Shown here: piece by piece, positions 12,249 to 23,851 of the stretch
How the letters are laid out: each line of letters opens with the position of its first letter
Numbering within the stretch: the stretch's first letter is position 1
NCBI GenBank assembly: GCA_015345905.1
Contig: JADDTR010000004.1
Span: 62,001-126,000 of the forward strand
Length of the DNA: 64,000 bases
Direction of reading: 5' to 3'
From: Aotearoamyces nothofagi
Lineage: Eukaryota; Ascomycota; Leotiomycetes; Leotiales; Tympanidaceae
Program-made: the position numbers and the translations under genes
The notes under the pieces: generated by a model
Database searches by the model: none
Told to the model about the DNA's origin: nothing
What the model saw: the letters and a program-made list of their open reading frames with translations, nothing else

Positions 12249-12751
12249 GCATACAGATATATCAAATTGCTTTCTGTTACTTGTAGTGCCCGAGACCTTT
12301 CGAGCCAATTGCCATATCAGTATTATTTCAGGTGTATTATTTCTCTAGTCATTCACTCAGTGGATCGGTGTATGCTAACACGCCACTCTTCTACACAACG
12401 CCGTTGGCATTTGAAAGTCAGAAATGTAATATTCATATGTATGAATTAGCTAGTAACGAATAGTACTATGGCAGCTTTTACCGCCGACTCCAAAGCAACT
12501 ATCTATTTCAGCATCTTCATGTTTATTCCTATAGTATTGTACATCTTTTGCTCTTCATACTGATATCACAATGCTGCCATGATTCAAGTCCAACGCACTC
12601 AGCCTCTTTACTTAAACCTAAACGGCACCACAAAACCCCAGAACTCCCGAGATGCATTTTCATCTTGCGCCAGACTGACTATGATATTTATCCCATTTAA
12701 CCCTCCCTCATCAACCATTCCCAAATGCAAAAAGTGTACATCCGTCGCATG
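12249..12751. other. Convergent intergenic region
   Basis: About 500 bp between the 3' ends of the acyltransferase and SWR1 genes. Nothing beyond presumed 3' UTR sequence was seen. Confidence 0.5.
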
Positions 12752-15700
12752 TTATCTCACTCTGTGAATTTTATTTCTGTGGTCCTTTCCTCTCTTGCTC
12801 TTAATTTTATCTTTTGGAAGCTCAAGTGGAATGTCTTTGAGTTGAGCCGTCATTAACCTCAGCATGTAGCTGTCTGTAGACTCTATCGACTGCCCCCAAG
12901 CATTGAGCTCATCGTCGCCAGTGTCCAAAGGCTCGCCCTCGGCCGACGCCGCAACGACAATTGTAGCACCAGGAGCAGGAGTCGCATCAGTGGTGGGTGT
13001 TGGCGCATCTTCCATCGGCGTATCTTGTCCTGATGCCTTTGGTGTGGCAGTGGCAGTGGCTAGTCGCTCGTCAAAGTCTGCGGCATCTGTCTGGACAATC
13101 TCCTGCTGAGCCGCCTTGGCAGCAGTAACGTCTTCCTGATCTTCTGCTTGTTCTAAAACCCGCTGAACGTCACCACCATTGGTCGGCCCACCTAAAACAC
13201 GATCCATCGCCGCACTTGCTGCAGCGTCCCCATCAAGTAGAGCAGCCTCATCCCCTAATACATCGCGGACTGACATCTTATTGAAGTAATCGGTGGTAAA
13301 ATCTCCCTCTTGAATGACTACATCATCGAGCATACGCTTTTGATTAGCCTTGCGCAGGATATTGGCTTCAATAGTGTGCTCTGACACTAAACGATAAATG
13401 TGTACTTCTCGAGTCTGACCAATTCGATGAGCCCGATCTTGACATTGCTTGTCCATTGCCGGATTCCAGTCGAGATCATAGAAGATAACTGTGTCAGCCC
13501 CAGTCAAGTTTATCCCTAAACCCCCAGAGCGACTGGAGAGAATGAACGCAGTGATACGGGTGTCGTTATTAAATCGGTCTGTTAGGATCTGGCGTTGCTC
13601 GATTTTGGTAGCACCATCTAGGCGTAAATACTTATAGCCATGGATATTGAGAAACTGTTCTAGAATGTCTAGGACTTTGGTCATTTGTGTAAAGATAAGG
13701 GCACGATGTCCACCACTCTGTAATCTTCGCAACAGCTTCGCTAAAGTTTGAAGTTTACCACAGTCGTACTGTAACAAGCGCTTATCCGGGAACTGCACGG
13801 AAAGACGCATACGGGCTTCATGAAAGGGATCTGGCTTATCACGATTTGGTGCAGTTTGGAAGTATTCGACTCCTCGGCGAGTAAGTATCAGCGGTAAAGC
13901 ATCAGGTGCGACAATAGAAGGAGTGGTACAAGCGAATTTCTGAATAGTCGTCTCGAGTATTTGTGACCGTTGCTGTAAGGTTGGAACCATGTCCTTCAGG
14001 ACACTAGAAGAAGCTTCTAGCCAGTCGATCAATTGATGTGCTCTATCAGGCTTCTTTCGTAAGGGGCGAAGATTGATACCGAAGTCAAGAAGTTCGACTA
14101 GCTGGCTACCGTAAATCGGCTTCTGTTGTCTTCGCAAGGCATTAAGGTATACGCAATGTTGTAATTCCTCAAAACGGCTCCAACGCGATGCACTCTCCAA
14201 GTAAACAAGATTAGACTTGATCGTTGAGGGATCCATACTGGAGATGGCGTATTGAGCTCGTAGACGTTGCGCCTCACGCATATCCATTAGTACCCGTTGT
14301 GCTGTAAGCATTGCGCTTCGCTCATTAATGGAACCAGAAAGATGTTCGTTCTTCGTAGGAACGAGATTTAAGAATTCTAAGCTCGCCTTCGTCATTGGGT
14401 CTTCACGCAGCAACTTGCGTCGAATTATAAGATCTTTGATCTCAAAGTCGGCAATAGCTGATCTCTTCATGGGGAAGGAACTCATGATAGGTCGCTCTTG
14501 AAACAGATCGGGATGGTTGCACACTTTCCTGAGTTGCATCAGACAGTTGATAATGGATAGGTAGTTGCCAGACGCAAGTGTTCCGCGGGTATCAGAACGG
14601 CTCAGAAATCCATCGTACAACTCCCTCTGTCTCCGTGACAGACGGCAGTATTCAACATGCTCATACTTAGCAGGCATTTGCTTCTCAACATCCGCCTTCA
14701 TTCTGCGGAGTAGATATGGCCGAAGAACCTTGTGAAGCTTGCTAATAATGGCTCGAGCTTCATCATCCATTGTTTCTCTTCCGTTCTCTAGAATTTGCTC
14801 TTGGGGTTTTCTAAACCAATCTGAGAACTCTTTCAAATCTGCAAACCCACCAATACTTTGCTCTGTCCCGTCGGAAGGCATGAGGAAGAATAGTAGAGAC
14901 CAGAGTTCAGTAAGATTGTTCTGTAATGGTGTGCCCGTTAATAAGAGCCTCGCCCGTGTGTTGAAAGTGAGTAGAGTCTGCCATCGTTGTGAGCGGAAAT
15001 TTTTGATGTTATGTGCCTCATCTAGAATCATATAGTGCCACTTGCGCCGCTTGAATACTTGCTGATCTTGAAGTACAAGCTGATACGATGTTATGCAAAC
15101 ATTCCAGGTGTCCGGGTGATTCCAGCCTTGACGTTTCCTCTTTCGTTCCTCTTGAGTGCCGTAATATGTTAAGATCTTGAACCCAGGACACCACTTTTTG
15201 AACTCCATCTCCCAATTCAACATGACGCTTGTTGGGACGATTACAAGATGAGGTCCCCAAACTTCGTGTTCGCAAGCGAGGTGTGCGAGCAATGCGATGG
15301 TTTGTATAGTCTTTCCAAGTCCCATTTCGTCGGCAAGAATGCCATTAGTATTGTTTGCGTATAAGCCTGCAAGCCAGTCTAGACCGTAATGCTGATATTC
15401 TCGAAGTGTACCTCGCAGTAGGAAAGGTATTGGAGTTTTTAGATGTGCTGAGGGTTGAGGGGTAGCGCTTTGGGTCATTTGACGACTACTCTGCTGCAAT
15501 TCAACAGAAGAAGCCGACTCCATATCCGAGGGCTTGGTCTCTATTGTCCTTGGGGTAGGCTGACTGCTCCGATCTGGACTAGCTGCATCAACATCGATGC
15601 GCGGGGTTTCATACCCGTCATTGACGCCATGTTCTCTAGCAACTGTATCCACATCAGTGGTTACGGTGTCTTTTGTAAGGTCTGGTGGAAGATCCAAATG

Positions 15701-17728
15701 AGATGCGTCGGGAATGAGTGAAATCTCATCTTCTTCATCCAAGACATCCTCATCATCCACTAGAGTTGGAGTAGGGGTTCTCTTATCTAGACCTATCGTA
15801 GCGAGATCCGAAGGTGCTAGGAACCCAAGAAGAGTAGAATCGCCTGCCTCTTCGTCCTCGGAGCTATCTTCTTCATCCTCGTCGCTGTCGTGCTCTTCAT
15901 CACTAGATCCCATATCATCATCCATATTGATAGATTCGTCACTGTCATCTACATCCATGTCCATAGTATCGGTCGTAAGAGCAGCTATGTTCCCATCACT
16001 CTCAGCATCAGATGGAACATTTTCGTCAGGGCCTGATTCTCCAATGCCGCCCTCTTCCAATAGAGTAGGAGTTTCCGGGAGGTTTGAATATTTCAATCGT
16101 AATTCTTCAACGGTCAAATGCTCATCTGCAGCAAGATCCAGTATTTGGGCTTCTTCTTCAACTTCTGACTCTGATGATGACATATTGCTGTCGCTATCAC
16201 TGAGGCTTGTATCGTCTTCGTGGTCTGTCGTTGGTTCGTCACTCTCCTCCTCACTGAGCTGCTCCGAGTCTCTTTGGGCTCGGCGAGCTTCAAGTTTCTG
16301 TGTAGAGATATCCACGGCTTCATTAAGAGCTCTCCGCACACGTACTTGCTCCTCGGCTTCCCATTCCTTCATACGCCTCCTATTCACTTCGGCCTTCACG
16401 TTGTCCCAAGTAGCCTGTAAGCTTTTGACCAGAGTTCTATACCGCAGCTCTGTAGCCTTGAATGCTTCTGCCTCAATCTGTTCCTGCGTCTTAGGTTGTT
16501 TACGGTACCACTCATCCCTACAAGCCTCAGCGAGGCGCTTGGCAGTCCGTTTATGCTTTTTATGTTCCTCGACCATTAGCAACCTAAACTCCGTGACAGC
16601 TCGGACTAGATGATCCTGATGTGAGTACTGCTTTAGAGCATTGCACATTTGTCGATCAGGATTTTCAGGCTTATAGGCCGAAGAAATTCCTGGACTGAGG
16701 ACTCCCCCATCTTTTGCGGCATCCTCCATCCGGATTAGCAGACGAGCCTCTTTGGTAGCCATATCCGCCGTACATCTACTATCATCTTCTAGCGCTAGAA
16801 GTCCGCCATTCTCCCATGGTACTTCACCTCCTTTGTCAACGAAATCTTTGAATGAAGGATACTGTTTTGGCATTTTCATGATCAAACCAGGATGTGTGAT
16901 AGGCAAACTACGCGGATTAACTCTCAAACGAATCCGCAAAGGGCTGCTTTTCGACTCTTGATCGTAGCCATTAATACCATCGGGACTATGAATAGTATTA
17001 TTTGCGGTCGTTGAGTGCATCTCGGATGTCCGAGCTGATCGTCGCGCCTTCTGATGCGGAACTTGAGCATCCCCATTCTGTAAAGACCTCAAGGTATGCG
17101 TTCGTCTTTGAGACCGAACTGGAGTAGGCGATGATCTTTTGGCTTGAGAGCTCCGGTAAGGCCTTTTCGGTGATGATATCACTTTGGCTGGTGATTTTAT
17201 GGCCTGCTGAGATTCAACTTTGCCAGAAGAAGTGGGCCGTTTAGAACTATTATTTGCGATTCCCATAGCATCCTGCGCATTATGTGCTGATAGCGACTTT
17301 CTTCTCGCATTGCCTGTTGCATACGTGGTTCTGGCTGAGTAAGTCTTCTGTACAGCACCTCGAGTCTGCCTCTTATCTGAAGGTGGTTGTAATTCGAGAG
17401 GTATCCGATTTGTGCGACCTGATTTCCTCATGCCGTCTTGGGTGAACGAAGAAGGACCCTCTGCAAGCGCCTTCTTCCATGGCGGAGATTCTGGCTTCTT
17501 TCGTGTGAGGCTGACAGGTGTACCTTCACTAACTCGGCGCCTTTTTGGAGGCGGTTCTCCGCCGTTGACGCTACTGTGGCCATTCGTTTGCGGTAAATCT
17601 TCTCCATCGTGGGAGACATTGAGAAGGCTCATATCTAGAGATGCGGAACCATCTTGTGGTTGCGGCGCGTGACGATGTAGATTGCCATTTGCTTGACTTT
17701 CCGCCGCTTCAGACGCGGTCTCTGGCAT
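12752..17728 (-). CDS. SWR1: SWR1, ATPase of the H2A.Z-exchange remodeller
   Basis: From the ATG at 17728 the frame runs 1658 residues without an intron. An HSA domain (about 370-450) is followed by a long acidic Ser/Glu/Asp segment (about 500-720) that includes EELRLKYSN, as in the histone-binding part of Swr1. The SNF2 ATPase begins near 780: DEMGLGKT (Walker A Lys near 805) and DEAHNIKN (near 903). A long insertion separates this from the helicase-C half, which ends with DRAHRIGQ near 1432. That split ATPase is the hallmark of INO80/SWR1 remodellers, and with the acidic N-terminus it points to Swr1 rather than Ino80. The enzyme replaces H2A with H2A.Z in nucleosomes. The same frame stays open upstream to 17902 but has no ATG, so translation may start in a small upstream exon, perhaps at the ATG at 18009. 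Confidence 0.93.
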   Translation of the reverse strand: MPETASEAAESQANGNLHRHAPQPQDGSASLDMSLLNVSHDGEDLPQTNGHSSVNGGEPPPKRRRVSEGTPVSLTRKKPESPPWKKALAEGPSSFTQDGMRKSGRTNRIPLELQPPSDKRQTRGAVQKTYSARTTYATGNARRKSLSAHNAQDAMGIANNSSKRPTSSGKVESQQAIKSPAKVISSPKRPYRSSQAKRSSPTPVRSQRRTHTLRSLQNGDAQVPHQKARRSARTSEMHSTTANNTIHSPDGINGYDQESKSSPLRIRLRVNPRSLPITHPGLIMKMPKQYPSFKDFVDKGGEVPWENGGLLALEDDSRCTADMATKEARLLIRMEDAAKDGGVLSPGISSAYKPENPDRQMCNALKQYSHQDHLVRAVTEFRLLMVEEHKKHKRTAKRLAEACRDEWYRKQPKTQEQIEAEAFKATELRYRTLVKSLQATWDNVKAEVNRRRMKEWEAEEQVRVRRALNEAVDISTQKLEARRAQRDSEQLSEEESDEPTTDHEDDTSLSDSDSNMSSSESEVEEEAQILDLAADEHLTVEELRLKYSNLPETPTLLEEGGIGESGPDENVPSDAESDGNIAALTTDTMDMDVDDSDESINMDDDMGSSDEEHDSDEDEEDSSEDEEAGDSTLLGFLAPSDLATIGLDKRTPTPTLVDDEDVLDEEDEISLIPDASHLDLPPDLTKDTVTTDVDTVAREHGVNDGYETPRIDVDAASPDRSSQPTPRTIETKPSDMESASSVELQQSSRQMTQSATPQPSAHLKTPIPFLLRGTLREYQHYGLDWLAGLYANNTNGILADEMGLGKTIQTIALLAHLACEHEVWGPHLVIVPTSVMLNWEMEFKKWCPGFKILTYYGTQEERKRKRQGWNHPDTWNVCITSYQLVLQDQQVFKRRKWHYMILDEAHNIKNFRSQRWQTLLTFNTRARLLLTGTPLQNNLTELWSLLFFLMPSDGTEQSIGGFADLKEFSDWFRKPQEQILENGRETMDDEARAIISKLHKVLRPYLLRRMKADVEKQMPAKYEHVEYCRLSRRQRELYDGFLSRSDTRGTLASGNYLSIINCLMQLRKVCNHPDLFQERPIMSSFPMKRSAIADFEIKDLIIRRKLLREDPMTKASLEFLNLVPTKNEHLSGSINERSAMLTAQRVLMDMREAQRLRAQYAISSMDPSTIKSNLVYLESASRWSRFEELQHCVYLNALRRQQKPIYGSQLVELLDFGINLRPLRKKPDRAHQLIDWLEASSSVLKDMVPTLQQRSQILETTIQKFACTTPSIVAPDALPLILTRRGVEYFQTAPNRDKPDPFHEARMRLSVQFPDKRLLQYDCGKLQTLAKLLRRLQSGGHRALIFTQMTKVLDILEQFLNIHGYKYLRLDGATKIEQRQILTDRFNNDTRITAFILSSRSGGLGINLTGADTVIFYDLDWNPAMDKQCQDRAHRIGQTREVHIYRLVSEHTIEANILRKANQKRMLDDVVIQEGDFTTDYFNKMSVRDVLGDEAALLDGDAAASAAMDRVLGGPTNGGDVQRVLEQAEDQEDVTAAKAAQQEIVQTDAADFDERLATATATPKASGQDTPMEDAPTPTTDATPAPGATIVVAASAEGEPLDTGDDELNAWGQSIESTDSYMLRLMTAQLKDIPLELPKDKIKSKRGKDHRNKIHRVR

Positions 17729-18118
17729 ATCTGCTCTCAAAAGTGCGCTCGACACTACCGTGCTATCAATGAACCTTGCATTTGTACCGTCAAAACTGAC
17801 ATCAAAAGATGCAGAAACATTCAAAGATACCGTAGACGAAGTTTCCGCATGCCCAGAGCCCTGTATAAGTTGTTGCTGTTCGGAAGGGATATCTTTGACT
17901 TGTCAACACGTAGAAAGTTAGATGGAGGGAAAGTAAGCCGCTAGTCACATATTAGCGAATTTCGGATTTGGAGCTAACAATAGCCGTACGCCGACGACCT
18001 GGCCTCCATGCTCAACGAACGCGAGAGCTCCGCAGAGGTTGTTCACGTCGCAATCTAGTCAGAGTAAGCCATCAATTGGTGTGAAGCCCTTTAAATATAC
18101 CGAGGCTCATTTTTCCAG
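17729..18118. promoter_or_regulatory. Compact divergent promoter between SWR1 and NDUFB8
   Basis: The two start codons are 390 nt apart, or only 109 nt if SWR1 starts at 18009. Both promoters, and possibly a first SWR1 exon with its intron, must fit here. A CTAAC branch-like site lies about 18 nt before an AAG acceptor candidate (17901-17899) on the minus strand. Confidence 0.5.
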
Positions 18119-18717
18119 ATGCTGTCACGGCGCCTTGCCAATGTGCGATCCCTACGTGCCGTCGCTCTAGTAGCTCGACCCATCACTTCCAGTCAAGTAC
18201 GATGTCTCTCGAGGATTGAGATCGAAGACCCTAATATGGTCAGTATTTTGAACTTCCTATTTGAACTCTTGAGGGTTTTGCGGGATGGTAGCTGTTTGTG
18301 CAGCAATTGCTAACATGCATTTTTGGAAGAATGGCGGCTACATCAACCCACCAGCAGTTAAACGGCAATTCCGGGATCCTTATGGCGATTGGTGGGATAA
18401 GCAAGAGCGAAGGAACTATGGGGAGCCTGTACATGAAGACAACGACATCTTAGGAATGTTCTCACCTGAAGAATATACGCATACCACCCCAGGCAAGGCT
18501 TTTTTCCAGCTGGGTTGTTTTATCACTGCGGTTTTCGGCCTGTGTGGAGCTGTTGCTCTGATATATCCAGATAAGGCATCTACGCCCCGAGAATTTGAAG
18601 ATGGTCTTGAAAAAGAACTTGGTGGACCTAGGGCCATTAGGGTGAGCAGTGATGTCAAAGGCAAATATGACCGAATACTGATTTAATTTCTAGGCACGAG
18701 CACCGGGTGACGAGTAA
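18119..18717 (+). CDS. NDUFB8: Mitochondrial complex I subunit NDUFB8 (ASHI)
   Basis: Exons 18119-18238, 18330-18641 and 18694-18717, with introns of 91 nt (GTCAGT...AAG) and 52 nt (GTGAGC...TAG), give 151 residues. The first ~30 residues are Arg/Ser/Ala-rich without acids, a mitochondrial targeting signal. The conserved body runs GGYINPPAVKRQFRDPYG and DWWDKQERRNYGEPVHEDND, then a single membrane helix (around 110-130). This is an accessory subunit of the membrane arm of NADH:ubiquinone oxidoreductase. The last exon encodes only seven residues (ARAPGDE), so the C-terminus is less certain. Confidence 0.9.
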
Positions 18718-19325
18718 TAGGAAAGGCATAAGTATTGTTGTATATAAATGAATCAAGGCGCAAATATGGTGCACACAAAGGTTGCCCTTAAGTTCTACTG
18801 GGAGCAGAGATTGTGTCGTTTGAGGAAGCCTTGTAGATGCTTTTAAAAACAAATGCCAGCGTATGTAAGACTTGGATTAACTGTTATGTATATCGGCAGA
18901 TATTTGTATTCACCATTGGAGTTTCAGTATTTTGGCATTGGTTTGTTATAATTTGTTACCTATGTTGTATCGTTTGCCCCCGCTGCCCAAGGATATGTCA
19001 TTATTTCTGCTTTGATTCAAAAAAAGATTGTCGATGATGGCAGTTCTGCCTGCGTAGCGCTAGTCGTCTCACGATTATGCGACTTCCACTTCCTCGTGGA
19101 CCTGACTGAACTACCCTACGGAGGTTTCCGCCCCCTCCAGCGTTGCTTCCTTCTCTCCATTTTTGTTCAAGCAATCGTCTATATTCACGATTTGCCAGCC
19201 GGTGTATCTCTTCTGCTTCTAGTCACCAACATCCAAACAGAGAGGCTTGCCAGATACTTGCTCTAAACCTGCAACGGTTGCTATATCATCTTCATCAAGT
19301 ACTTAACTCTTCAGCATCAGCCATT
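18718..19325. other. Intergenic region
   Basis: About 600 bp between NDUFB8 and the next plus-strand gene, presumed 3' UTR followed by promoter. No motif is claimed. Confidence 0.5.
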
Positions 19326-21197
19326 ATGCGATACCAAATCTGGGACGCACTCCTCTTTGCAGAGGGATCCAAGATTCCAATGCAGGAGTTCAAAACGACC
19401 TGCCATGTCATCCATGATACAGGTACAGGGCCGTCTTGCAGTTACGAATGGGGTTTTCTTGGTACCCTCTTTCGAGGACAGTGGATGTTAGATGACACAG
19501 CTTGCTGATATATCTTCTGATCACAGAGTCCTTTGGTTCCGGAAACAACATGATATTACTTCCAACAGTCACTTCATTTCTTCCATCTCTACCCAATGGC
19601 CAACCATTCCGCCTTTCACTCCACTGCTGGGAAAACCCGGAGCCCAGTCGTTTTATGCAGAACTTCAGCAAGCATACCGAATTTGTTGTATTTGAAGCTA
19701 GAGTTTTCGTCGATGGGCGGCTAGCAGGGTGAGTATCGCAGTCTTGGCCCCTATTATAAAACATCCCAACCTTTCCATTACTAATCTCAGAATTGTAGAT
19801 ACCAATACTTTGGACGCACGGGTCCTTGGCCAACTATTATCAACGATAGCATCCGTAAGTGTCTAATCTTGAGCCGTGCTTGATTTTAATCTAGGTCCAT
19901 AGTTGTCTAGAAGCGTTCCATGACCGAGACAAGTAGTTAATTCCATGCTGACCCGAATTTTCTGTAGAACTTGACAAGAACGGCGACACCGAAAGCCTCA
20001 AATTTCCTGCATTTCATCAGGAGCTTCTTACACAAAGTTTCTGGAACGCGGGCGATGAGCTTGGGCGGATCAAAATCGTCATTGCCGAAGGCTTCCGCCG
20101 GGACTCCCTGACCATGCCATTTGAACGTATCAAAAATCTGGTTGCATTCTCTTTCCAGCACGCTCCACGAGGTACGTCCCATGAGAAACCCCCCAAACTA
20201 ATATTCCATACAATACCGCAAGGCTGATATAATCAAATTAGACGTGCTTGAAACGTCATGTATTGCATGGCCAAACCCCACCATGTGGCGTCAAGTGTTG
20301 TACACGACACCTTACCTCCCTCGAAACTTCTCTCCTCAAAAAGCCAGCGAGATCATTAATGTGGAGACCCACGCCCATTCTCCCTGCGGAAACTCGGCAC
20401 CTTTGCACCGTGGACAACCTACTGCATCCACGACGGGTTATATGCTACCTCCCAGCGTGTCTATGTTCACGCGCGCTGCAAACAACGACCCTTTCACGGA
20501 GCCGGAGGTCAATACTTGGCGATATACATCGTCAACTGACGCTTCTATGCCTGACTATTCCAGCACTGCTTCTCATGCTAGCCACAGCCGTCATTTCACA
20601 GACCCAACGGCGGCTGATAAACCAGACCGAAGGTTTGAAACAATGCACAGCGTTGGCGCCTTTGAATCGATATGCGAAGCATTTCTCCCCCAAGTACCTG
20701 ACAATACCCCTCAAAATATAGCTATAGAGCTGGATATAAATATAGAGGCCTCAAAGAGCACATCAGCTCCGGAAAAAGGCGGAAAAGGTTCGGGTATGTC
20801 CAATTTCATTTGGCTGTTGATGTTTTGTAATAACTTTGGCTCAGTCACATTTGAACGGAACCAAGCAGCTCTGTTCCCACTCCATGACTCAAATATTATC
20901 AGTAGCATTAAAAGCAGAAAGGAGAACATCCAGGGGTCCTCCATCGTAGGCGAGGCTTCAACTGGACATACCGATGGGATGAGAAAGGTCGCTCAGCCGT
21001 TCTCTGCCACTGGAAACATTAGCCACAAGCGACAGCGTATCATCACTCCAGCCGCGTTCAAAGTTATTGACGAAGAGGATCAGCCAAGAAGTTCGCCATC
21101 ATTTAGAAAGGTGTCTCAAGCACAAGCAGCGGCTGCACGGGATGGCAAAGGGGAAGAGCGCAGAGTGCTGAGCGGCATTCAGAATAGTGTCGTTTAA
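19326..21197 (+). CDS. Conserved-looking protein of unknown function, six exons
   Basis: Proposed exons: 19326-19422, 19527-19728, 19799-19854, 19968-20171, 20242-20793 and 20845-21197, giving 487 residues. All junctions have GT-AG ends and keep frame. The first half looks globular: PNGQPFRLSLHCWENP, EFVVFEARVFVDGRLAG, YFGRTGPWPTIIND, LGRIKIVIAEGFRRDSL and IKNLVAFSFQHAP have the texture of a beta-rich domain under selection. The second half is polar and probably disordered, ending in a basic KGEERR stretch. I do not recognise a named family. The last intron is 51 nt, a multiple of three with no in-frame stop, so its retention would still give a protein (504 residues). Function, partners and location are unknown. 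Confidence 0.7.
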
Positions 21198-21686
21198 GTT
21201 CTCAGCTACCACTAGTCCTACACAAATCAATGCTCTGTGGTGTCTGGCTTTTGAACGTAGCAATAAGGCTTGGAGCTAGGTGTGTATAGCGACGCTAGGG
21301 GTAGAGTTAACCGCGTTTTCTTGGGATTGATGGACTTATTACTTCTTTCATGTACATTGTTAAACGGTCATCTTCATTCTTAGTCGCTCACGTACCACAT
21401 TAGTACGCTATACCTGAATGCAAAGCTATAGTAATACATGGCCCAAAACTCCCCGACTCTGAAATGGGTGTTTTCAGACCGTTACTTGTGGAGTGCATTA
21501 ATATACTTGTCCAGTTCGTTGATTTATGCAGAGCCGTATCTTAGAAAAAAGAGAGCTTGAAGATACGCCCCGATAATGCCGCCTTCCCTTCCCAAAATGA
21601 ATCCCCGTGATATTGGTTGCGCCGTAGCCATGCTGTCCCATTCTCATTTCCCATGATCTCCTTCATAGAGCCTGTGTACGCAGTGC
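21198..21686. other. Convergent intergenic region
   Basis: About 490 bp between the 3' ends of the unknown gene and the SCOC-type gene. Nothing else was seen. Confidence 0.5.
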
Positions 21687-22240
21687 TTATTTCTTCCTGC
21701 CGCTTGCACCTGTGGCTGTGATCTTCGATGTTGACATCAGGTCGCCAATGTACTTCTGTAGAAATTTATTGTTACTGTCGAGCTTGTCGTGTTCCTCCTT
21801 GACAGCTTCTATCCGGTTGAATATTGTAAGCAGAGATTCGTGGAGGAGTTTCGCGTGTCTAGATTGCAGAAACGAGGTTAGCAAGGATTACAAAGGGGGA
21901 CATGAAGACTGAATACTGACTGTGATAATTGCACACGAGCGTCCTGGCTCATTTTCTCCAGGTCCTCGCTGTTCCTCCTGGGGCTCATGGCTCTCGCATC
22001 GTCCTCATCAAATTCTTCATCCCCTGGCGCCAGCTCGACTTTAGGGTCATCCCGAGGGACTATGATGGTGCCGCTGGATTTGCGAGTTCCGAGCTTCGGT
22101 CTCGCAACATTTTTGGATATTGTGGCATCGGTAGCTGAGGAATCCGACGAGTCCGCAGACGAGAGCGGCGGCGGTTGCGAAGGCGTGGTGTCAGTAGATG
22201 TAACGGGTGCGGAGGTCGTGGGAGAAAGAGAGCTCGTCAT
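21687..22240 (-). CDS. SCOC/Slo1-type short coiled-coil protein
   Basis: Exons 22240-21921 and 21858-21687, with a 62-nt intron (GTCAGT...TAG), give 163 residues. The N-terminal two thirds is Ser/Thr/Pro-rich and disordered, with the RKSSGTIIVPRDDP and DDARAMSPRRNSEDLE segments seen in fungal relatives. The last ~55 residues form the coiled coil: LLTIFNRIEAVKEEHDKL, then NNKFLQKYIGDLMSTSKI and a basic tail GRKK. That matches animal SCOC, which binds Arf-like GTPases at the Golgi and takes part in trafficking and autophagy; yeast Slo1 is the related protein. The start is the first in-frame ATG. The frame is open a little further upstream but without an ATG. Confidence 0.82.
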
Positions 22241-23353
22241 GCTGCTTTCCGTTGCTTTGCAGCTCTGTATGCCCGACGTTTCTTGCGGATTGCGGGTGTT
22301 CACAAATCCAGAAACTTTCCTGCTGGCAGTATTTGGGATTGACGTTGTTGGAGAGAAGCACAGCTCTGCTGGAGCGTTTGTACTTTCGTAGAGGGTTGGG
22401 CTTGGGTACAAGTTTAGTCAAGTTAGTCAAGTTAGTCTGGTTGGTGTGGTGGATGGCGCTGATGGCAGTGTGGGACCCTGTGAATGACGGGGTGGAACCG
22501 ACAAGCGCGTTACAACCTTCCCTGTCACGCCTGTGATGATGCAAGTCTGTCGATCTCTCTACGCCATTTCCGCTCGCTTCCCTGTCTGCCAGCCTTCCCT
22601 CCGTCTTCTCTTCCTGGCAAGGGTGTCTGGAGGTTCTCAGCACAACACATACCATCCAGTACACGACTATGTACCGTGTACAGCACTTCCTCATCACTGT
22701 GCGAAGTAAGGTTAAAAGACTCCATAAAACTGGGGTTGGCCCTCCTCGGGTGCCGGCCGCGTATGATTCTGTTCCTCTGCTGGAGCTTTTCCCGTGCTCA
22801 TCACCGCAGCATTCCTACCCTATGGAGTCCTGAGCTGTCGTTGTTAGGGTTCTCGGTGCGGTACCTAGCGGTTAGATGGCACGCACTCTACAGCACTGTG
22901 TACGTACTGTACTGTACTGTACATACAGCACTCGGACTGTACTGCCCCATGCTATGTAGACTACTGGAGTGCGACAGTGCGGCATTGTGACAGTGCGCTG
23001 ACTGCTGCTGCCAAAGGTCTAAAGCGCAATACTTCCACCCGCGGCACCTCTTTTCATGCCTTCAATCTCCGTGGACGCTGTCGCCGTTTGGTGATATGTG
23101 TGAGGCGGTTGCATAAGGTATGATGTATTATGTACCGGTAGCGAGCCCTCACGGGCGACGAAGCTGGCTGCCCCAGCTCTCTTGGAAAGCTAAAAGGCAC
23201 CCGGCGACCTGTAACAACAGCAGCAGCAGCGGTGAGGCATTGATATGATATGGGGGACGGGATGGCGACGGCGTCAGGGACGGCGAGTAGGAGGGTGCAG
23301 CTTCGGTGCAGCTTCGTCAGAGGGGAGGGCTTGATGCGTGACTGGTACAGGTA

Positions 23354-23412
23354 TCAATGCCTACAACGCTTGCAATGCCTGCAACGGCTGCAGCGCCTGC
23401 AACGGCTGCCCA
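23354..23412 (+). repeat. Degenerate short tandem repeat
   Basis: Copies of a roughly 15-bp unit related to CAACGGCTGCAGCGCCTG follow each other about four times with several changes. The frames that run through it read as repeated Asn-Ala-Cys-like triplets and are not evidence of coding. Confidence 0.7.
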
Positions 23413-23851
23413 TCAATGGCCACTGCAGAATCAGATACTCGAGCGCTCCGTCCTCCTTCCTACACTTTCAGAAACAAAATGCCCTCGGATCAGCCTGAGC
23501 CTAACTGGAATAAATGCCTTGTGGATGACTACATATCGCAGCGATTAACGGCAGGCTCTCCCTTTTGCGGGCCTTGGATATTCAACAGCCTTAACAGGCT
23601 ACTTCCAGCCAGCAAGGGCTCAAGCGGTCCGCCAACGACAGCACCGATATACATTAGCATTAGGAAGGAGCTGCAGGGAGGTTCTCGGGGAAACGGCCGG
23701 ACGATCAGGAATGCGTCGCCGCCAAGTAAATCCTGCAAGTTGGGACGCTAATTAGTGATTTGACGGGACGGACTACTGCACTTAATGTACTGGAGTGGGT
23801 GAGCGTGTACTTCGGTTACGTGCGGTATCCGAGGCGAAGTTCACAATCGAA

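Noticed and set aside
15714-16613. 299-codon plus-strand frame of mostly Ser
   Set aside because: It is the mirror of the acidic Ser/Glu/Asp-rich part of SWR1 on the minus strand.
23338-23751. 137-codon frame with Asn-Ala-Cys repeats
   Set aside because: The repeats come from a degenerate minisatellite and the frame lacks an ATG at its start.
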